A stretch of 64,000 nucleotides of DNA from Curtobacterium flaccumfaciens UCD-AKU (GCF_000349565.1 NZ_KB714631.1:39959-103958), one strand, 5' to 3'. Counted from the stretch's first letter, positions 33,756 to 43,364 are shown. Numbers and translations: made by a program. The notes: generated from the sequence alone by a model not told the origin.

Positions 33756-35366
33756 ATGCTCGCCACTCTCGTCATCGGTCTCCGTGAAGGCCTCGAAGCC
33801 ACGCTCATCGTCGGCATCATCGCCGCGTTCCTGCGTCGCAACCGCGTCCCGCTCGCCCCGATGTGGTCGGGCGTCGGGCTCGCGGTGCTGCTCAGCATCG
33901 CCGTCGGCTTCGGGCTGCAGGCCGTCGAGCAGGCGCTGCCGCAGGCGCAGCAGGAGGGCATGGAGGCGGTCATCGGCATCGTCGCCGTCGTCTTCGTCAC
34001 GGGCATGATCGTCTGGATGCGCACGCACGCGCGCACCCTGACCGCCGACCTCGAAGCGAGTGCGACCGCCGCGCTCGGCCGCGGCACCGCCTGGGCGCTC
34101 GCCGGCATGGCGTTCCTCGCCGTCCTGAAGGAGGGCTTCGAGACCTCGGTGTTCCTCCTCGCCACGTTCCAGGCGTCGTCGGACACCGGCCTCGCCGCGC
34201 TCGGCGCCGTGATCGGCATCGCCGCCGCGGTCGTCGTCGGCTTCGGCATCTACACCGGTGGCGTCCGCCTCAACCTGTCGCGGTTCTTCACCGGCACCGG
34301 GGTCTTCCTGGTCTTCGTCGCCGGCGGCCTGGTGCTGACCGTCCTCCGCCGCGCGCACGAGGCCGGCTGGATCGTCATCGGCCAGCAGCGCACCGTCGAC
34401 CTGTCGTGGCTCGCCCCGAACGGTTCCGTGCAGGGCGCCCTGGTCACCGGCGTGCTCGGCATCCCGCCGGACCCACGGGTCATCGAGGTGCTCGGCTGGG
34501 TCCTCTACGTCGTCCCGGTACTGGCCCTGACCCTGTGGCCGCGCGCCTGGCGTCCGTCGCCGGACCGTGTGCCCCGGGTGCGCGCCGTCGTCGCCGGCAC
34601 CCTCGCCGTGGCGGCAGCGGCGCTCGCGATCGCCGTGCCGACCGGCGGTGTCGACCTGCCCCGCACCACCGCGGTCAGCGGCGACGCCAGCTCCGTCTCG
34701 GCCAGCGTCGACGGTGCGTCCGGCGTCCTCCGTGTGGCCGGCACCGGAACCGGCCAGGAGGCCCGACTCGCCCTGCCGACGTCGGCCCACCGCCGCGTCA
34801 CCCGCGCGGGCGTGGCCGCCGACCGGTGGCGCGTCGTGCAGGACGGAACCGGTGCGCAGGGGAGTGGTGCTGACCGTCCGTCGAGGCTGACCCTCGACGA
34901 CCTCGTCACACTGTTCGGCCGACTGCCCGTCGGGGTCTCCCCGTCGACGAACCCCGGCCCGTTCGCGGCCCGCTGGGCCGTCCGCGACACCGTGACCCTG
35001 TGGACGGTCCGGGGTGGGGTCCTGGACGCCACCCGCGACGAACGCGACGTGCTGACGCTGAGCGGTGGGGGCCTCCCGTCCGCACGCACCACGACCCTGG
35101 ACCGCACCGTCTGGTCCGTCCCCGACGCCCGCGTCGAGCGGTCGGCCGCCTCGGTGGCCGCGGCCGACGCCCGGTCAGCCGACCTGCTGCTCTGGAAGGC
35201 CTGGCTGCCGATCGCCCTCGGCACCGCGGCCGCCGCACAGGCGCTGCTGGCGCTGCGTGACCGCCGTCGTCGGCGGCTCCCCACGACCCGCACCCCCGAA
35301 CCCGTCCCCGCTCGTGGCCCTCCGGCCGCGGACCCTGCAAGGAGCACCGACCATGTCCTTCGGTAA
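33756..35366 (+). CDS. efeU: EfeU-type ferrous/ferric iron permease with C-terminal extension
   Basis: 536 residues. The two FTR1 iron-binding motifs are REGLEATLIVG (helix 1) and KEGFETSVFLLATF (helix 4), within seven membrane helices over the first 270 residues. E. coli EfeU ends there; this protein adds about 240 residues: a polar extracytoplasmic-looking region (about 300-490) and a last hydrophobic segment (LLLWKAWLPIALGTAAAAQ) with a basic tail. The extension may contact EfeO/EfeB. The iron box directly upstream predicts induction on iron limitation. The 3' end overlaps efeO by 14 bases. Confidence 0.93.
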   Translation: MLATLVIGLREGLEATLIVGIIAAFLRRNRVPLAPMWSGVGLAVLLSIAVGFGLQAVEQALPQAQQEGMEAVIGIVAVVFVTGMIVWMRTHARTLTADLEASATAALGRGTAWALAGMAFLAVLKEGFETSVFLLATFQASSDTGLAALGAVIGIAAAVVVGFGIYTGGVRLNLSRFFTGTGVFLVFVAGGLVLTVLRRAHEAGWIVIGQQRTVDLSWLAPNGSVQGALVTGVLGIPPDPRVIEVLGWVLYVVPVLALTLWPRAWRPSPDRVPRVRAVVAGTLAVAAAALAIAVPTGGVDLPRTTAVSGDASSVSASVDGASGVLRVAGTGTGQEARLALPTSAHRRVTRAGVAADRWRVVQDGTGAQGSGADRPSRLTLDDLVTLFGRLPVGVSPSTNPGPFAARWAVRDTVTLWTVRGGVLDATRDERDVLTLSGGGLPSARTTTLDRTVWSVPDARVERSAASVAAADARSADLLLWKAWLPIALGTAAAAQALLALRDRRRRRLPTTRTPEPVPARGPPAADPARSTDHVLR

Positions 35367-36573
35367 GCCCGTCCGACCCCTGATCACCCTGGGCGCCCTC
35401 GGCGTCGTCACCGCCCTCGCACTCTCCGGATGCTCCGGCGGGTCCGCCGAGACCGGCGGCTCCGGCACCGACGCGAAGGTCTCCCGCGTCACCGTCACGC
35501 TCACCAACGACGGGCAGGACGCCTGCGCGGTGTCCGCGACGAAGGTCCCCGCGGGCCCCGTCACCTTCACGGTGAAGAACGAGTCGTCGACCGCGATCAC
35601 CGAGGTCGAGCTGCTGCAGGACCAGCGGATCCTCGGCGAGAAGGAGAACCTGGCACCCGGCCTCGACCCCGTCCGGTTCACCGCCACGCTGACCGGCGGG
35701 AAGTACCAGGTGTACTGCCCCGGTGCCGAGACCGAGCTGACGGACTTCACCGTCACCGGCAAGGCCGCGTCCACCGCGAACAGCAGCGCCTCGACGCTGC
35801 TCCGTGACGGGACGAAGGGCTACGCGACCTACGTCGACGGCCAGGTGACCGACATGGTCGCCGCGGTCGAGCAGCTGCAGAAGCACATCGACGCCGGCGA
35901 CCTCGACGCGGCGAAGACCGGCTACGCGAACGCCCGACCGTTCTACGAGCACGTCGAGAGTGACGTCGACGGCTTCGTCAAGAAGGGCTTCAAGGCCACC
36001 GACAACGCGGGCAACCTCGACTACCTGATCGACATGCGCGCTTCGAACCTCGACCCGGCCGTCGGCTGGAGCGGGTTCCACGCCGTCGAGAAGGACCTGT
36101 TCCAGGCGGGGAAGATCACCGCGTCGACGAAGCAGACCGCCGCGCACCTGACCGAGGACGTCCAGCTGCTCGCGAAGCTCGTGCCGACGCTCGACTACAA
36201 GCCGGAGGACCTGGCCAACGGCGCCGCCGGGCTGCTCGAAGAGGTGCAGTCGAACAAGATCACCGGCGAGGAAGAGGCGTACAGCCACATCGACCTGGTC
36301 GACCTCGCCGCCAACGTCGAGGGTGCCCGCCAGGCCTTCGCGTACCTCAAGCCGGGGCTGACCAAGCTCGACCCGACCCTGACGAAGCAGATCGCCAAGG
36401 AGTTCGACGCCACGAACACGCTGATGGACGGCTACCGCGACGCCGACGACCTGGGCGGCTTCGCCAGCTGGGACGCCGCCACCAAGAAGTCCGACGCGAA
36501 CACGATCTCGCAGCAGATCCAGGCGCTGCAGGACCCGCTGTCCCGCCTGGCCGAGAAGGTCGCGACCGCGTGA
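35353..36573 (+). CDS. efeO: EfeO lipoprotein, iron-binding component (cupredoxin + M75 imelysin)
   Basis: 406 residues. A lipoprotein signal ends in the lipobox LSGC (Cys27). The first mature domain (about 40-140) is cupredoxin-like with CAVSATKVPAGPVTF and ends YQVYCPGAE. The M75 imelysin domain follows, with GFHAVEKDLF supplying the HxxE iron-binding motif, and YSHIDLVDLAANVEGA. EfeO captures iron outside the membrane and passes it to EfeU. AAGGAG is nine bases before ATG 35353, inside the end of efeU. It overlaps efeB by four bases, giving one coupled operon. Confidence 0.94.
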   Translation: MSFGKPVRPLITLGALGVVTALALSGCSGGSAETGGSGTDAKVSRVTVTLTNDGQDACAVSATKVPAGPVTFTVKNESSTAITEVELLQDQRILGEKENLAPGLDPVRFTATLTGGKYQVYCPGAETELTDFTVTGKAASTANSSASTLLRDGTKGYATYVDGQVTDMVAAVEQLQKHIDAGDLDAAKTGYANARPFYEHVESDVDGFVKKGFKATDNAGNLDYLIDMRASNLDPAVGWSGFHAVEKDLFQAGKITASTKQTAAHLTEDVQLLAKLVPTLDYKPEDLANGAAGLLEEVQSNKITGEEEAYSHIDLVDLAANVEGARQAFAYLKPGLTKLDPTLTKQIAKEFDATNTLMDGYRDADDLGGFASWDAATKKSDANTISQQIQALQDPLSRLAEKVATA

Positions 36574-37874
36574 CCGAGCTGGACGAAGGACCCCGGGCGG
36601 ACGAGGCACCCCGGGCGAACGTCTCGCGCCGCGGACTGTTCGGCGCCGGCCTGGCCGTGGCCGGTGCCGGGGTCGGCGCAGCCGCGGGCATCGGCGGCGC
36701 CACCGCGGCGACCGGGGTGAACCCGTTCACGGCGGCGACGAACGGCGACGAGTCGATCGACCTGTCCACGAGCCAGCCGTTCTACGCCACCGCGGCACGG
36801 CAGCCACAGGGCGGGATCCGCACCACCCCGCAGCGGCACTGCGTCTACATGACGTTCGACCTGTCGACGACCGTGACGACCGAGCTGCAGGTGCTCCTGG
36901 CCCGCTGGTCGGCCGCGATCGCCCAGCTGCAGGCCGGCAAGACCGTCGGCAGCGTCGAACCCGCCCACGGCAACGGGGTCGGTGCCGACACGGGCGAGGC
37001 GCTCGACCTCGGTCCGGCGTCCCTGACCGTCACGGTGGGGCTCGGCCCGGGCGTCTTCGACGAGCGCTTCGGGCTGGCCGACCGGCGTCCGGCGTCGCTC
37101 GCCGACATCCCGACGCTGCCGAGCGACAACCTGCAGCGGGGCCTGACCGGCGGCGACCTGTCGCTGCAGGCCTGCGCGGACGACCCCCAGGTGGCGTACC
37201 ACGCGGTGCGCGACCTGGCGCGGATGGCCCGCGGCACCGCGACCGTCCGCTGGACCGTGCTCGGCTTCGGTCGGGCATCGGCCGGGCCGGACCAGAGCAC
37301 GCCCCGCAACCTGATGGGGTTCAAGGACGGCACCCGGAACATCACGACCGACGCCGACCACGACCGGTTCGTCTGGCTCGACCGCGACGCCGGGTGGATG
37401 GCCGGGGGCAGCTACCAGGTGGTGCGGAAGATCCGGATGAACATCGAGACCTGGGACGCCGACGTCGTCAGCGACCAGCAGCGGGTGTTCGGGCGGACGA
37501 AGATCCAGGGGGCACCGCTCTCCGGCGGACAGGAACACACCACCCCGGACTTCCACGCGAAGGACGACGACGGTGCGACGAAGATCGACGCGACGTCGCA
37601 CATCGCCCTCGCCGCACACGAGGCGAACGGCGGCGTGAAGATCCTGCGCCGGCCGTACAACTACACCGACGGGCTCAACGAGTACGGCCAGCTCGACGCC
37701 GGGCTGCTGTTCATCGCCTACGTGAACGACCCGGACCACTTCACGCGGTTGCAGCGGAAGCTCGGTGCCTCGGACCGGCTGAACGAGTACGTCTCGCACA
37801 TCGGCTCCGCGGTGTTCGCCGTGCCGCCGGCACCGCGCAAGGGGTCGTACATCGCCGAGCAGCTGTTCCGCTGA
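36570..37874 (+). CDS. efeB: EfeB, Tat-exported DyP-type heme peroxidase
   Basis: 434 residues. The twin-arginine signal SRRGLFGAGLAVAG starts at residue 19, so the folded heme protein is exported by Tat. The DyP core has the distal GFKDGTRN motif with catalytic aspartate, and a proximal histidine in the C-terminal half (candidates around HIALAAHEANGG). EfeB oxidises ferrous iron or releases it from heme for EfeO/EfeU. GTG start overlaps the efeO stop (GTGA). A hairpin terminator follows at 37913. Confidence 0.94.
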   Translation: MTELDEGPRADEAPRANVSRRGLFGAGLAVAGAGVGAAAGIGGATAATGVNPFTAATNGDESIDLSTSQPFYATAARQPQGGIRTTPQRHCVYMTFDLSTTVTTELQVLLARWSAAIAQLQAGKTVGSVEPAHGNGVGADTGEALDLGPASLTVTVGLGPGVFDERFGLADRRPASLADIPTLPSDNLQRGLTGGDLSLQACADDPQVAYHAVRDLARMARGTATVRWTVLGFGRASAGPDQSTPRNLMGFKDGTRNITTDADHDRFVWLDRDAGWMAGGSYQVVRKIRMNIETWDADVVSDQQRVFGRTKIQGAPLSGGQEHTTPDFHAKDDDGATKIDATSHIALAAHEANGGVKILRRPYNYTDGLNEYGQLDAGLLFIAYVNDPDHFTRLQRKLGASDRLNEYVSHIGSAVFAVPPAPRKGSYIAEQLFR

Positions 37875-37912
37875 GCTGAGTCGCCGACACGACCCACCGA
37901 CGCAGAAGGGGT

Positions 37913-37951
37913 GGGCGCCCTCCGCCGTTTCCCTGGAGGCGGAGGACGCCC
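37913..37951 (+). terminator. Terminator of the efe operon
   Basis: A GC-rich stem GGGCG-CCTCCGCC pairs with GGCGGAGG-CGCCC, one internal mismatch, 11-base loop, 38 bases after the efeB stop. Confidence 0.6.
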
Positions 37952-38150
37952 GCGTCGCGGAGTCTTGTCGAACGGAACCACCGCCGACTTGCTGAAAGCG
38001 ACCCGGCACGACGCGTCGCGGTGCGACAACCCCGAGAGTACCGCGTGGATCCGCGGATCCGCAGTGTTCGACCGGGATGGGACAGCAACCGTGGCGGCCG
38101 GCTCGCGCGACGCGTGCGCCGGACGCGCCCCGGGCCTCCTGACCGACGCG

Positions 38151-38184
38151 AACGGGCCGCCTCACCATGGTGAGACGGCCCGTT
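38151..38184 (-). terminator. Terminator of the 5'-nucleotidase gene
   Basis: A 34-base near-perfect palindrome (AACGGGCCG outer arms, CTCACCATGGTGAG centre, one mismatched pair) lies 27 bases beyond the stop on the minus strand. Confidence 0.6.
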
Positions 38185-38210
38185 GCGGTGTGCGCTCGGG
38201 AGGCGCGGGG

Positions 38211-40592
38211 TCAGTCCGTCAGGACCATCGCAGCACGTCGTGCACGGTTGCGGCGGAGGACCACGAGTGCTGTGGTCCCGGCGAGCAGGAGCAGGCCGGC
38301 CGCGATCGCCGGAGCGGTCAGGTCCGCACCCGTGTAGGCGAGGTCGCCACCGGCGCGCGGGTCGTCGTCGGTCCCGCCGACGCCGCCGATGCCGGCGTCG
38401 TCACCGGTTCCCGCACCGGGGCCGGGGGTGACCCCGCCACCGGTGCCCGGGGTCGGGTCGGCCGGGTCCGTCGGGTTCGTGGGGTCGGTCGGGTCCGTCG
38501 GATCGGTGGGGTCGACCGCCGCGGCGACCGGGATCGTCACGGCGAGGGTGACGGTCTGATCACCCGGCAGGGAGACCACGAGCGGTGCGTCGGTCGTGGC
38601 GACCGGCTCCGCCACGGCGGCGAGCGAAACGGACCCGGCGGTGCGGGCGGCAGCGCGTGCAGCCGGCGCCTCGATGTCGGGGACCGTGACGGTCAGGGTC
38701 GCGCGACCCTGCTCGTCGTTCGTGTCGATGATCGTCGGGTCGATGGCGGCCGACGCGAGCTCCTTGCCGTCCGCGCTGACCGAGACGGTGCCGGCCTTCG
38801 CGGGGTCCTCGCTGCTGAACACGAGCGACGACAGGTCGAGCTCGATCTCGTCGCCGGGCTGGAACCCGTCGGACGGGGTCGGCGTGACCGTGACCCCGAC
38901 GGCGCGCTGGTCGGTCGGGGGCGTGACCGTCGGGTTGGCGAGGAAGTAGTCCACCTGGGCCTGCAGGTCGACCTGGCCCGAGTCGGCGATGTTCGTGCCG
39001 GTCGCGAAGGCGCCGAAGTTGTCACCACCGGTCGACAGGAACGAGTTGACGGTCACCTTGAGGGTGTCGGTCAGCGCGATCGGCTCGCCGTCGAGGGTCA
39101 TCCCGGTGATGCGGTCGCCACGGCCCTTCGACGGGTCGTAGGTGTACGCGAAGCCGTCCGAGACGCCGAGCTTCAGGAACGGACGCGGCAGACCGTCCGG
39201 CTGCCACTGCTGCTCGAGGGCGTTCTTGATCTGCTGGCCCGTCATGTCCTCGGTGACCAGGGTGTTCGCGAACGGCTGGACGAGCGCGGCTTCCTTGTAG
39301 GTGACGGTGCCGTCCGGGTCGCCGGCGCCGCTCGACGCGGCGATCATGTCGGTGCGGAGTCCGCCGGGGTTCATGAAGGCGACCTGTGAGCCGTTGCGCT
39401 CGGTGGCGCTGCGCTGGACCTCGGCGATGTAGTTGCCCAGGACGGATTCGCCACCGCGGTTCTCGGTCGTGCGGTCGGACTGCACGGCGCGACGCAGGTC
39501 ACCCGTGATCGTGCCGAGCTTCTTGCTGCCCTCGACGTCGGCGACGGCCTTCGCGGCGGTCACGATGTCGGCCACCGCGTTCACCGAGGTGGGGTCGGTC
39601 GGCACACGGGTCTCGCCGTTGACCGACTTGACCTCGCTCGTGATGCCGGTGAGCTGCTTGTCGGCGTCCACCGTGAGCTGCAGGTGCCCGAAGGCCACGC
39701 CGTAGGACCCGGCCTGGATCACCGGACGCTTCGTGCCGTCGGGGCCCGCGATCGAGTGGTTGTACGTCGCGTGGGTGTGCGCTGAGACGATGGCGGAGAC
39801 CTTCGACGAGACACCCGAGGTGATCTCGCCGAACACACCAGAGCCGGTGGCGTCGGCGAGGACGTTCGTCGGTGCGCCCTCGTGGACGAGCAGGACGAGC
39901 ACGTCGGCCTCGTCGTTGTCGTCCTTGCCGTCGGTGAGCTGCTCGGCGTACTTGTTGACCTGGCTGACGATCGGGGCCATCGCGAGGCCCTCGACACCGC
40001 CGGGGCTGACGAGCCCGGGGATGAGGTCCTCGGTGGTGGCGCCGATGAAGCCGATCTTCACGCCGCCCTTCTCCACGATGGAGTACGGCGTGAACGCGGG
40101 GTCCGTGGTGCCGGCCTTGACGATGTTCGCCGAGACGTAGGGCCACTCGGCGCGGTCCTCGATGCGGCCGGTCAGGTCGCTCTGGCCCTTGTCGAGCTCG
40201 TGGTTGCCGATCGCGCTGACGTCGAGGTCCATGGCGTTCAGGGCGTCGATCGTCGGGGTGTCCTGCTGGATGAGCGACGTGAAGGTCGAGGCCCCGACGT
40301 TGTCGCCGACGCTGGCGAAGATCGTGTTCGGGTTGGCCTCGCGGTACGACTGCACGACGCCGGCGAGCTTCGCGGCGCCCGCGGCCTTGTCGGCGGCGGT
40401 GCCCTCGGACTCGATGCGACCGTGGAAGTCGTTGACGTCGATGATGTCGATCGTCGTGTCGCCCTCGGCGGCGACGGCTGCGGACGGGACGGACAGTGCG
40501 ACCAGGACCCCGGCGGTGGCGAGGGCCGCGCCGACGCCGAGGCGCCGTCGGGTCGTCGCACCGGCGGATCCGGTGGTGTGGGAAGTGTTCAT
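38211..40592 (-). CDS. Secreted 5'-nucleotidase / UDP-sugar hydrolase-type metallophosphoesterase
   Basis: 793 residues. Signal peptide with hydrophobic core (ALATAGVLVALSVPSAAVA). Metallophosphoesterase motifs appear in order: IDVNDFHGRIE (D-x-H), VGDNVGAST (GDN), IGNHELDKG (GNHE), then VSAHTHATYNHS (two histidines). The C-terminal 5'-nucleotidase domain has FMNPGGLRTD and LSTGGDNFGAF. Then come an immunoglobulin-like region, TDP repeats (DPTDPTDPTNPTDP), a glycine-rich stretch and a sorting-type tail: LAYTG, a hydrophobic helix and RRNRARRA. That implies sortase anchoring to the wall. It scavenges extracellular nucleotides. ATG 40592 chosen for its signal peptide; an upstream start at 40643 is weaker. 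Confidence 0.92.
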   Translation of the reverse strand: MNTSHTTGSAGATTRRRLGVGAALATAGVLVALSVPSAAVAAEGDTTIDIIDVNDFHGRIESEGTAADKAAGAAKLAGVVQSYREANPNTIFASVGDNVGASTFTSLIQQDTPTIDALNAMDLDVSAIGNHELDKGQSDLTGRIEDRAEWPYVSANIVKAGTTDPAFTPYSIVEKGGVKIGFIGATTEDLIPGLVSPGGVEGLAMAPIVSQVNKYAEQLTDGKDDNDEADVLVLLVHEGAPTNVLADATGSGVFGEITSGVSSKVSAIVSAHTHATYNHSIAGPDGTKRPVIQAGSYGVAFGHLQLTVDADKQLTGITSEVKSVNGETRVPTDPTSVNAVADIVTAAKAVADVEGSKKLGTITGDLRRAVQSDRTTENRGGESVLGNYIAEVQRSATERNGSQVAFMNPGGLRTDMIAASSGAGDPDGTVTYKEAALVQPFANTLVTEDMTGQQIKNALEQQWQPDGLPRPFLKLGVSDGFAYTYDPSKGRGDRITGMTLDGEPIALTDTLKVTVNSFLSTGGDNFGAFATGTNIADSGQVDLQAQVDYFLANPTVTPPTDQRAVGVTVTPTPSDGFQPGDEIELDLSSLVFSSEDPAKAGTVSVSADGKELASAAIDPTIIDTNDEQGRATLTVTVPDIEAPAARAAARTAGSVSLAAVAEPVATTDAPLVVSLPGDQTVTLAVTIPVAAAVDPTDPTDPTDPTNPTDPADPTPGTGGGVTPGPGAGTGDDAGIGGVGGTDDDPRAGGDLAYTGADLTAPAIAAGLLLLAGTTALVVLRRNRARRAAMVLTD

Positions 40593-40679
40593 CGCCGTCG
40601 AACCTACGAAGACGCACAGGCGACTCGCCAGACCCCGTCGCAACTCGTCACACGACGTTCACATCCACGATGTCGAGCT

Positions 40680-41837
40680 TCAGCGGATCTCCCGCCAGGT
40701 CGTCTCGGCCGCGCTGCCGATCACGGCCTCGATGATGTCGGCGGAGCGGGCGCCGTCCGCGAAGGTCGGCAGTCCGTCTGGTGCCACCCCGGTGCGGGCC
40801 GCGGTGTAGGTGTCGGCGACGAAGGCCGCGAACGCGTCGAGGTACCCCTGCGGGTGTCCGGCCGGCACGATCGCCAGCCGGCGCTGGTCCGGGTACCCCT
40901 GCGAGGGGTCGCGCACGACGATCTGCGCGCCGCGCTCGTTGCCGAACCACGCGGACTCGGGCTGCTCCTGGTCGAACGCCGCGCTGCCGCGGGTGCCGTC
41001 GACCTCGAACCACAGGCGGTTCTTGCGGCCCGACGCGACCTGCGAGATCACGACGTTGCCGATGCGGCCCGTGGCGGTGCGGAAGGTCGCCACGGCGGTG
41101 TCCTCGGTGGTGACCTCGGCACGCTCCGCCGCGTCCGCCACCGGGTCCGGGTCGGGGGAGCCGGAGAACGACGGACCGGACGCCGCAGGCCGGGTGGGGT
41201 AGACGATGTCGGTCGCCGCGGACACCGAGGCGAAGCGCTCACCCGTGACGAACTCGACCAGGTCGCACCAGTGCGAGCCGATGTCGGCGAACGCACGGGA
41301 CAGCCCGCTCGAGGTCGGGTCGACCCGCCAGCTCGAGGCGTCCTCGTCGAGCATCCAGTCCTGCAGGTAGTGGCCGTGCACCGCGAGCAGCCGGCCGAGC
41401 TCCCCGTCGGCGATGCGCGACCGGATCTCGCGGACCATCGGGTGGTAGCGGTACACGAACGGCACCGTGGCCACGACACCGGCGTCGGCAGCGGCGGCGA
41501 CGAGCTCGGCGGCCTGGGCGGGGTCGATCGCCAGGGGCTTCTCGCACACGACGTTGATGCCGGCCGCGATCACCGCGAGCGCCTGCGGGTGGTGCTGGTC
41601 GTTCGGGGTGCAGATGTGCACGACGTCGGGGGCGTCGGCGATGACCTCGTCGAGCGAGGCGTAGCCACGGGGCAGGTCGAGCTGCGCCGCCACCTGCTCG
41701 GAGCGGGTGGCGTTCCGCCCGAGGACACCCAGGACCTCGGCACCGGAGGCCCGGGCCGCCCGGGCGTGGACGCCGGCGATCATGCCCGTCCCGACCACGG
41801 CGACACGGAGGCGTCGCCCTTCGTACCCATTGCTCAT
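40680..41837 (-). CDS. Gfo/Idh/MocA-family oxidoreductase
   Basis: 385 residues. VAVVGTGMIAGVHARAA is the NAD(P) Rossmann start, INVVCEKPLAID carries the EKP lysine, and FADIGSHWCDLVEFVTG supplies the conserved histidine. It is distinct from the LacI-linked paralogue at 24121 and stands alone, divergent from glucose-6-phosphate dehydrogenase. Substrate unknown, presumably a cyclitol or sugar derivative. No dedicated regulator or operator visible in the 58-base gap upstream. Confidence 0.88.
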   Translation of the reverse strand: MSNGYEGRRLRVAVVGTGMIAGVHARAARASGAEVLGVLGRNATRSEQVAAQLDLPRGYASLDEVIADAPDVVHICTPNDQHHPQALAVIAAGINVVCEKPLAIDPAQAAELVAAAADAGVVATVPFVYRYHPMVREIRSRIADGELGRLLAVHGHYLQDWMLDEDASSWRVDPTSSGLSRAFADIGSHWCDLVEFVTGERFASVSAATDIVYPTRPAASGPSFSGSPDPDPVADAAERAEVTTEDTAVATFRTATGRIGNVVISQVASGRKNRLWFEVDGTRGSAAFDQEQPESAWFGNERGAQIVVRDPSQGYPDQRRLAIVPAGHPQGYLDAFAAFVADTYTAARTGVAPDGLPTFADGARSADIIEAVIGSAAETTWREIR

Positions 41838-41895
41838 GGTGCTCCCTCGCGCCGGAATGACACCACCGTAGCGGCCCGGTCATCCACCGGGGCCG

Positions 41896-43335
41896 ATGAG
41901 TACCGTCTGCAGCATGTCGAGCCTCCAGACCAGCCTGCTCATCCTCGGAGCCAGCGGCGACCTGTCCAAGCGCCTGCTCCTGCCCGGCCTCGCGACCCTG
42001 CTCCAGGTGAAGGACGACTGGGACGTCCAGCTCGTCGGGGCCGGTGTCGAGGACCTGTCCGACGCCGACTGGAAGGCGCAGGTGCGCGAGTCCTTCGAGA
42101 ACGCGCAGGCGTCGAAGAACGAGGAGGACGAGGGCGCTTCCGGCGACACGGCGCTGCCGGAGCGACTGCAGGCCGTGGTCGACGCCTCCACATACCGGAA
42201 GGCCGACGTCACCGACCCGGACGACCTGCGGGCACTGCTCGAAGTGTGCGACCACGACCCGGCGATCTACTTCGCGCTGCCGCCGGCCGTCACCGAGAAG
42301 AGCTGCGAGCAGCTCGCCCACCTCGACCTGCCCGCCCGCACCCGGCTGGCGCTCGAGAAGCCGTTCGGCACCGACGCCGACAGCGCCTCGAAGCTCAACG
42401 ACCTGCTGCACTCGTTCATCCCCGAGGAACGGATCCACCGGGTCGACCACTTCCTCGGACGCTCCACCGTGCTCAACCTGCTCGGGCTGCGCTTCGCCAA
42501 CCGCATCATCGAGCCCCTGCTGTCGTCGCAGCACGTCGAGCGCGTCGACATCGTCTACGACGAGACCCTCGGGCTCGAGGGTCGTGCGCGCTACTACGAC
42601 AAGGCCGGCGCGCTCACCGACATGATCCAGAGCCACCTGCTGCAGGTGATGGCGGTCGTCGCGATGGAGGCCCCCGCCTCGATCAAGGCCGACGACCTGC
42701 GCACCCAGAAGGAGCTCGTGCTGCGGGCCGTCCGGCCCTGGGGTGGCGACGTCGTCACCGCGGGCAAGCGCGCCCGGTACACCGCCGGCACCGTCGGCGA
42801 CCGCCAGCTGCCGTCGTACGTCGACGAGGACGGCGTGGACCCGTCGCTCGGCACCGAGACCCTCGCCCAGCTCACCCTGGAGATCGCGAACTGGCGCTGG
42901 GCCGGCGTCCCGTTCACCCTGCGCTCCGGCAAGGCGCTCGCCGCACAGCGCCGCGAGATCGTCATCACGTTCAAGGACTCCCCGCACGTGCCCGAGGGAC
43001 TCACCGGCACCGAACTGCCCGACCGGCTGCGTATCTGGATCGCCCCGGACGAGATGCAGCTCGAGCTCAACGTCAACGGCGCCGGCGACCCGTACACGAT
43101 CGACCACACGAGCCTCGAAGTGACCTTCAACCCCGGGCGCCTGAGTGCCTACGGCGAGGTGCTGGCCGGCGTGCTCGAGGGTGACGCGACGCTGTCGGTC
43201 CGCGGCGACAGCGCCGTGCAGGGCTGGAAGGTCGTCGGGCCGTTCCTCGACGCGTGGAAGGCCGGCAAGGCGCCCCTCGACGAGTACGCAGCGGGATCGG
43301 TCGGCCCCGACGGCTGGGACAACATCGAGGCCTGA
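41896..43335 (+). CDS. zwf: Glucose-6-phosphate dehydrogenase
   Basis: About 479 residues. LLILGASGDLSKRLLLP is the NADP-binding GASGDL motif, ALEKPFG the EKP lysine, and RIHRVDHFLGRSTV the active-site R-(I/V)-D-H-(Y/F)-L-G motif with the catalytic histidine. The C-terminal domain contains PFTLRSGKAL, the usual substrate-loop sequence. It oxidises glucose-6-phosphate to 6-phosphogluconolactone in the oxidative pentose phosphate pathway. It is not in the usual tal-zwf-opcA cluster, so it could be a second copy. ATG 41914 (MSSLQTSLL) is an equally plausible start; neither has a strong ribosome site. Confidence 0.93.
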   Translation: MSTVCSMSSLQTSLLILGASGDLSKRLLLPGLATLLQVKDDWDVQLVGAGVEDLSDADWKAQVRESFENAQASKNEEDEGASGDTALPERLQAVVDASTYRKADVTDPDDLRALLEVCDHDPAIYFALPPAVTEKSCEQLAHLDLPARTRLALEKPFGTDADSASKLNDLLHSFIPEERIHRVDHFLGRSTVLNLLGLRFANRIIEPLLSSQHVERVDIVYDETLGLEGRARYYDKAGALTDMIQSHLLQVMAVVAMEAPASIKADDLRTQKELVLRAVRPWGGDVVTAGKRARYTAGTVGDRQLPSYVDEDGVDPSLGTETLAQLTLEIANWRWAGVPFTLRSGKALAAQRREIVITFKDSPHVPEGLTGTELPDRLRIWIAPDEMQLELNVNGAGDPYTIDHTSLEVTFNPGRLSAYGEVLAGVLEGDATLSVRGDSAVQGWKVVGPFLDAWKAGKAPLDEYAAGSVGPDGWDNIEA

Positions 43336-43364
43336 GCCCGACGGGCGGCGTAGCGTCGGGCGAC

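Larger units (their letters stand above)
37875..38210. other. Intergenic region with two terminators between converging genes
   Basis: No gene. It holds the efe terminator (37913-37951) and that of the 5'-nucleotidase (38151-38184). The open plus frame through here runs antisense to the nucleotidase and is not coding. Confidence 0.5.

Noticed and set aside
33702..34790. 362-codon minus frame opposite efeU
   Set aside because: Antisense shadow rich in Gly/Asp/Arg; efeU has unmistakable REGLE motifs.
37911..39389. 492-codon plus frame opposite the 5'-nucleotidase
   Set aside because: Antisense shadow that crosses two terminators.
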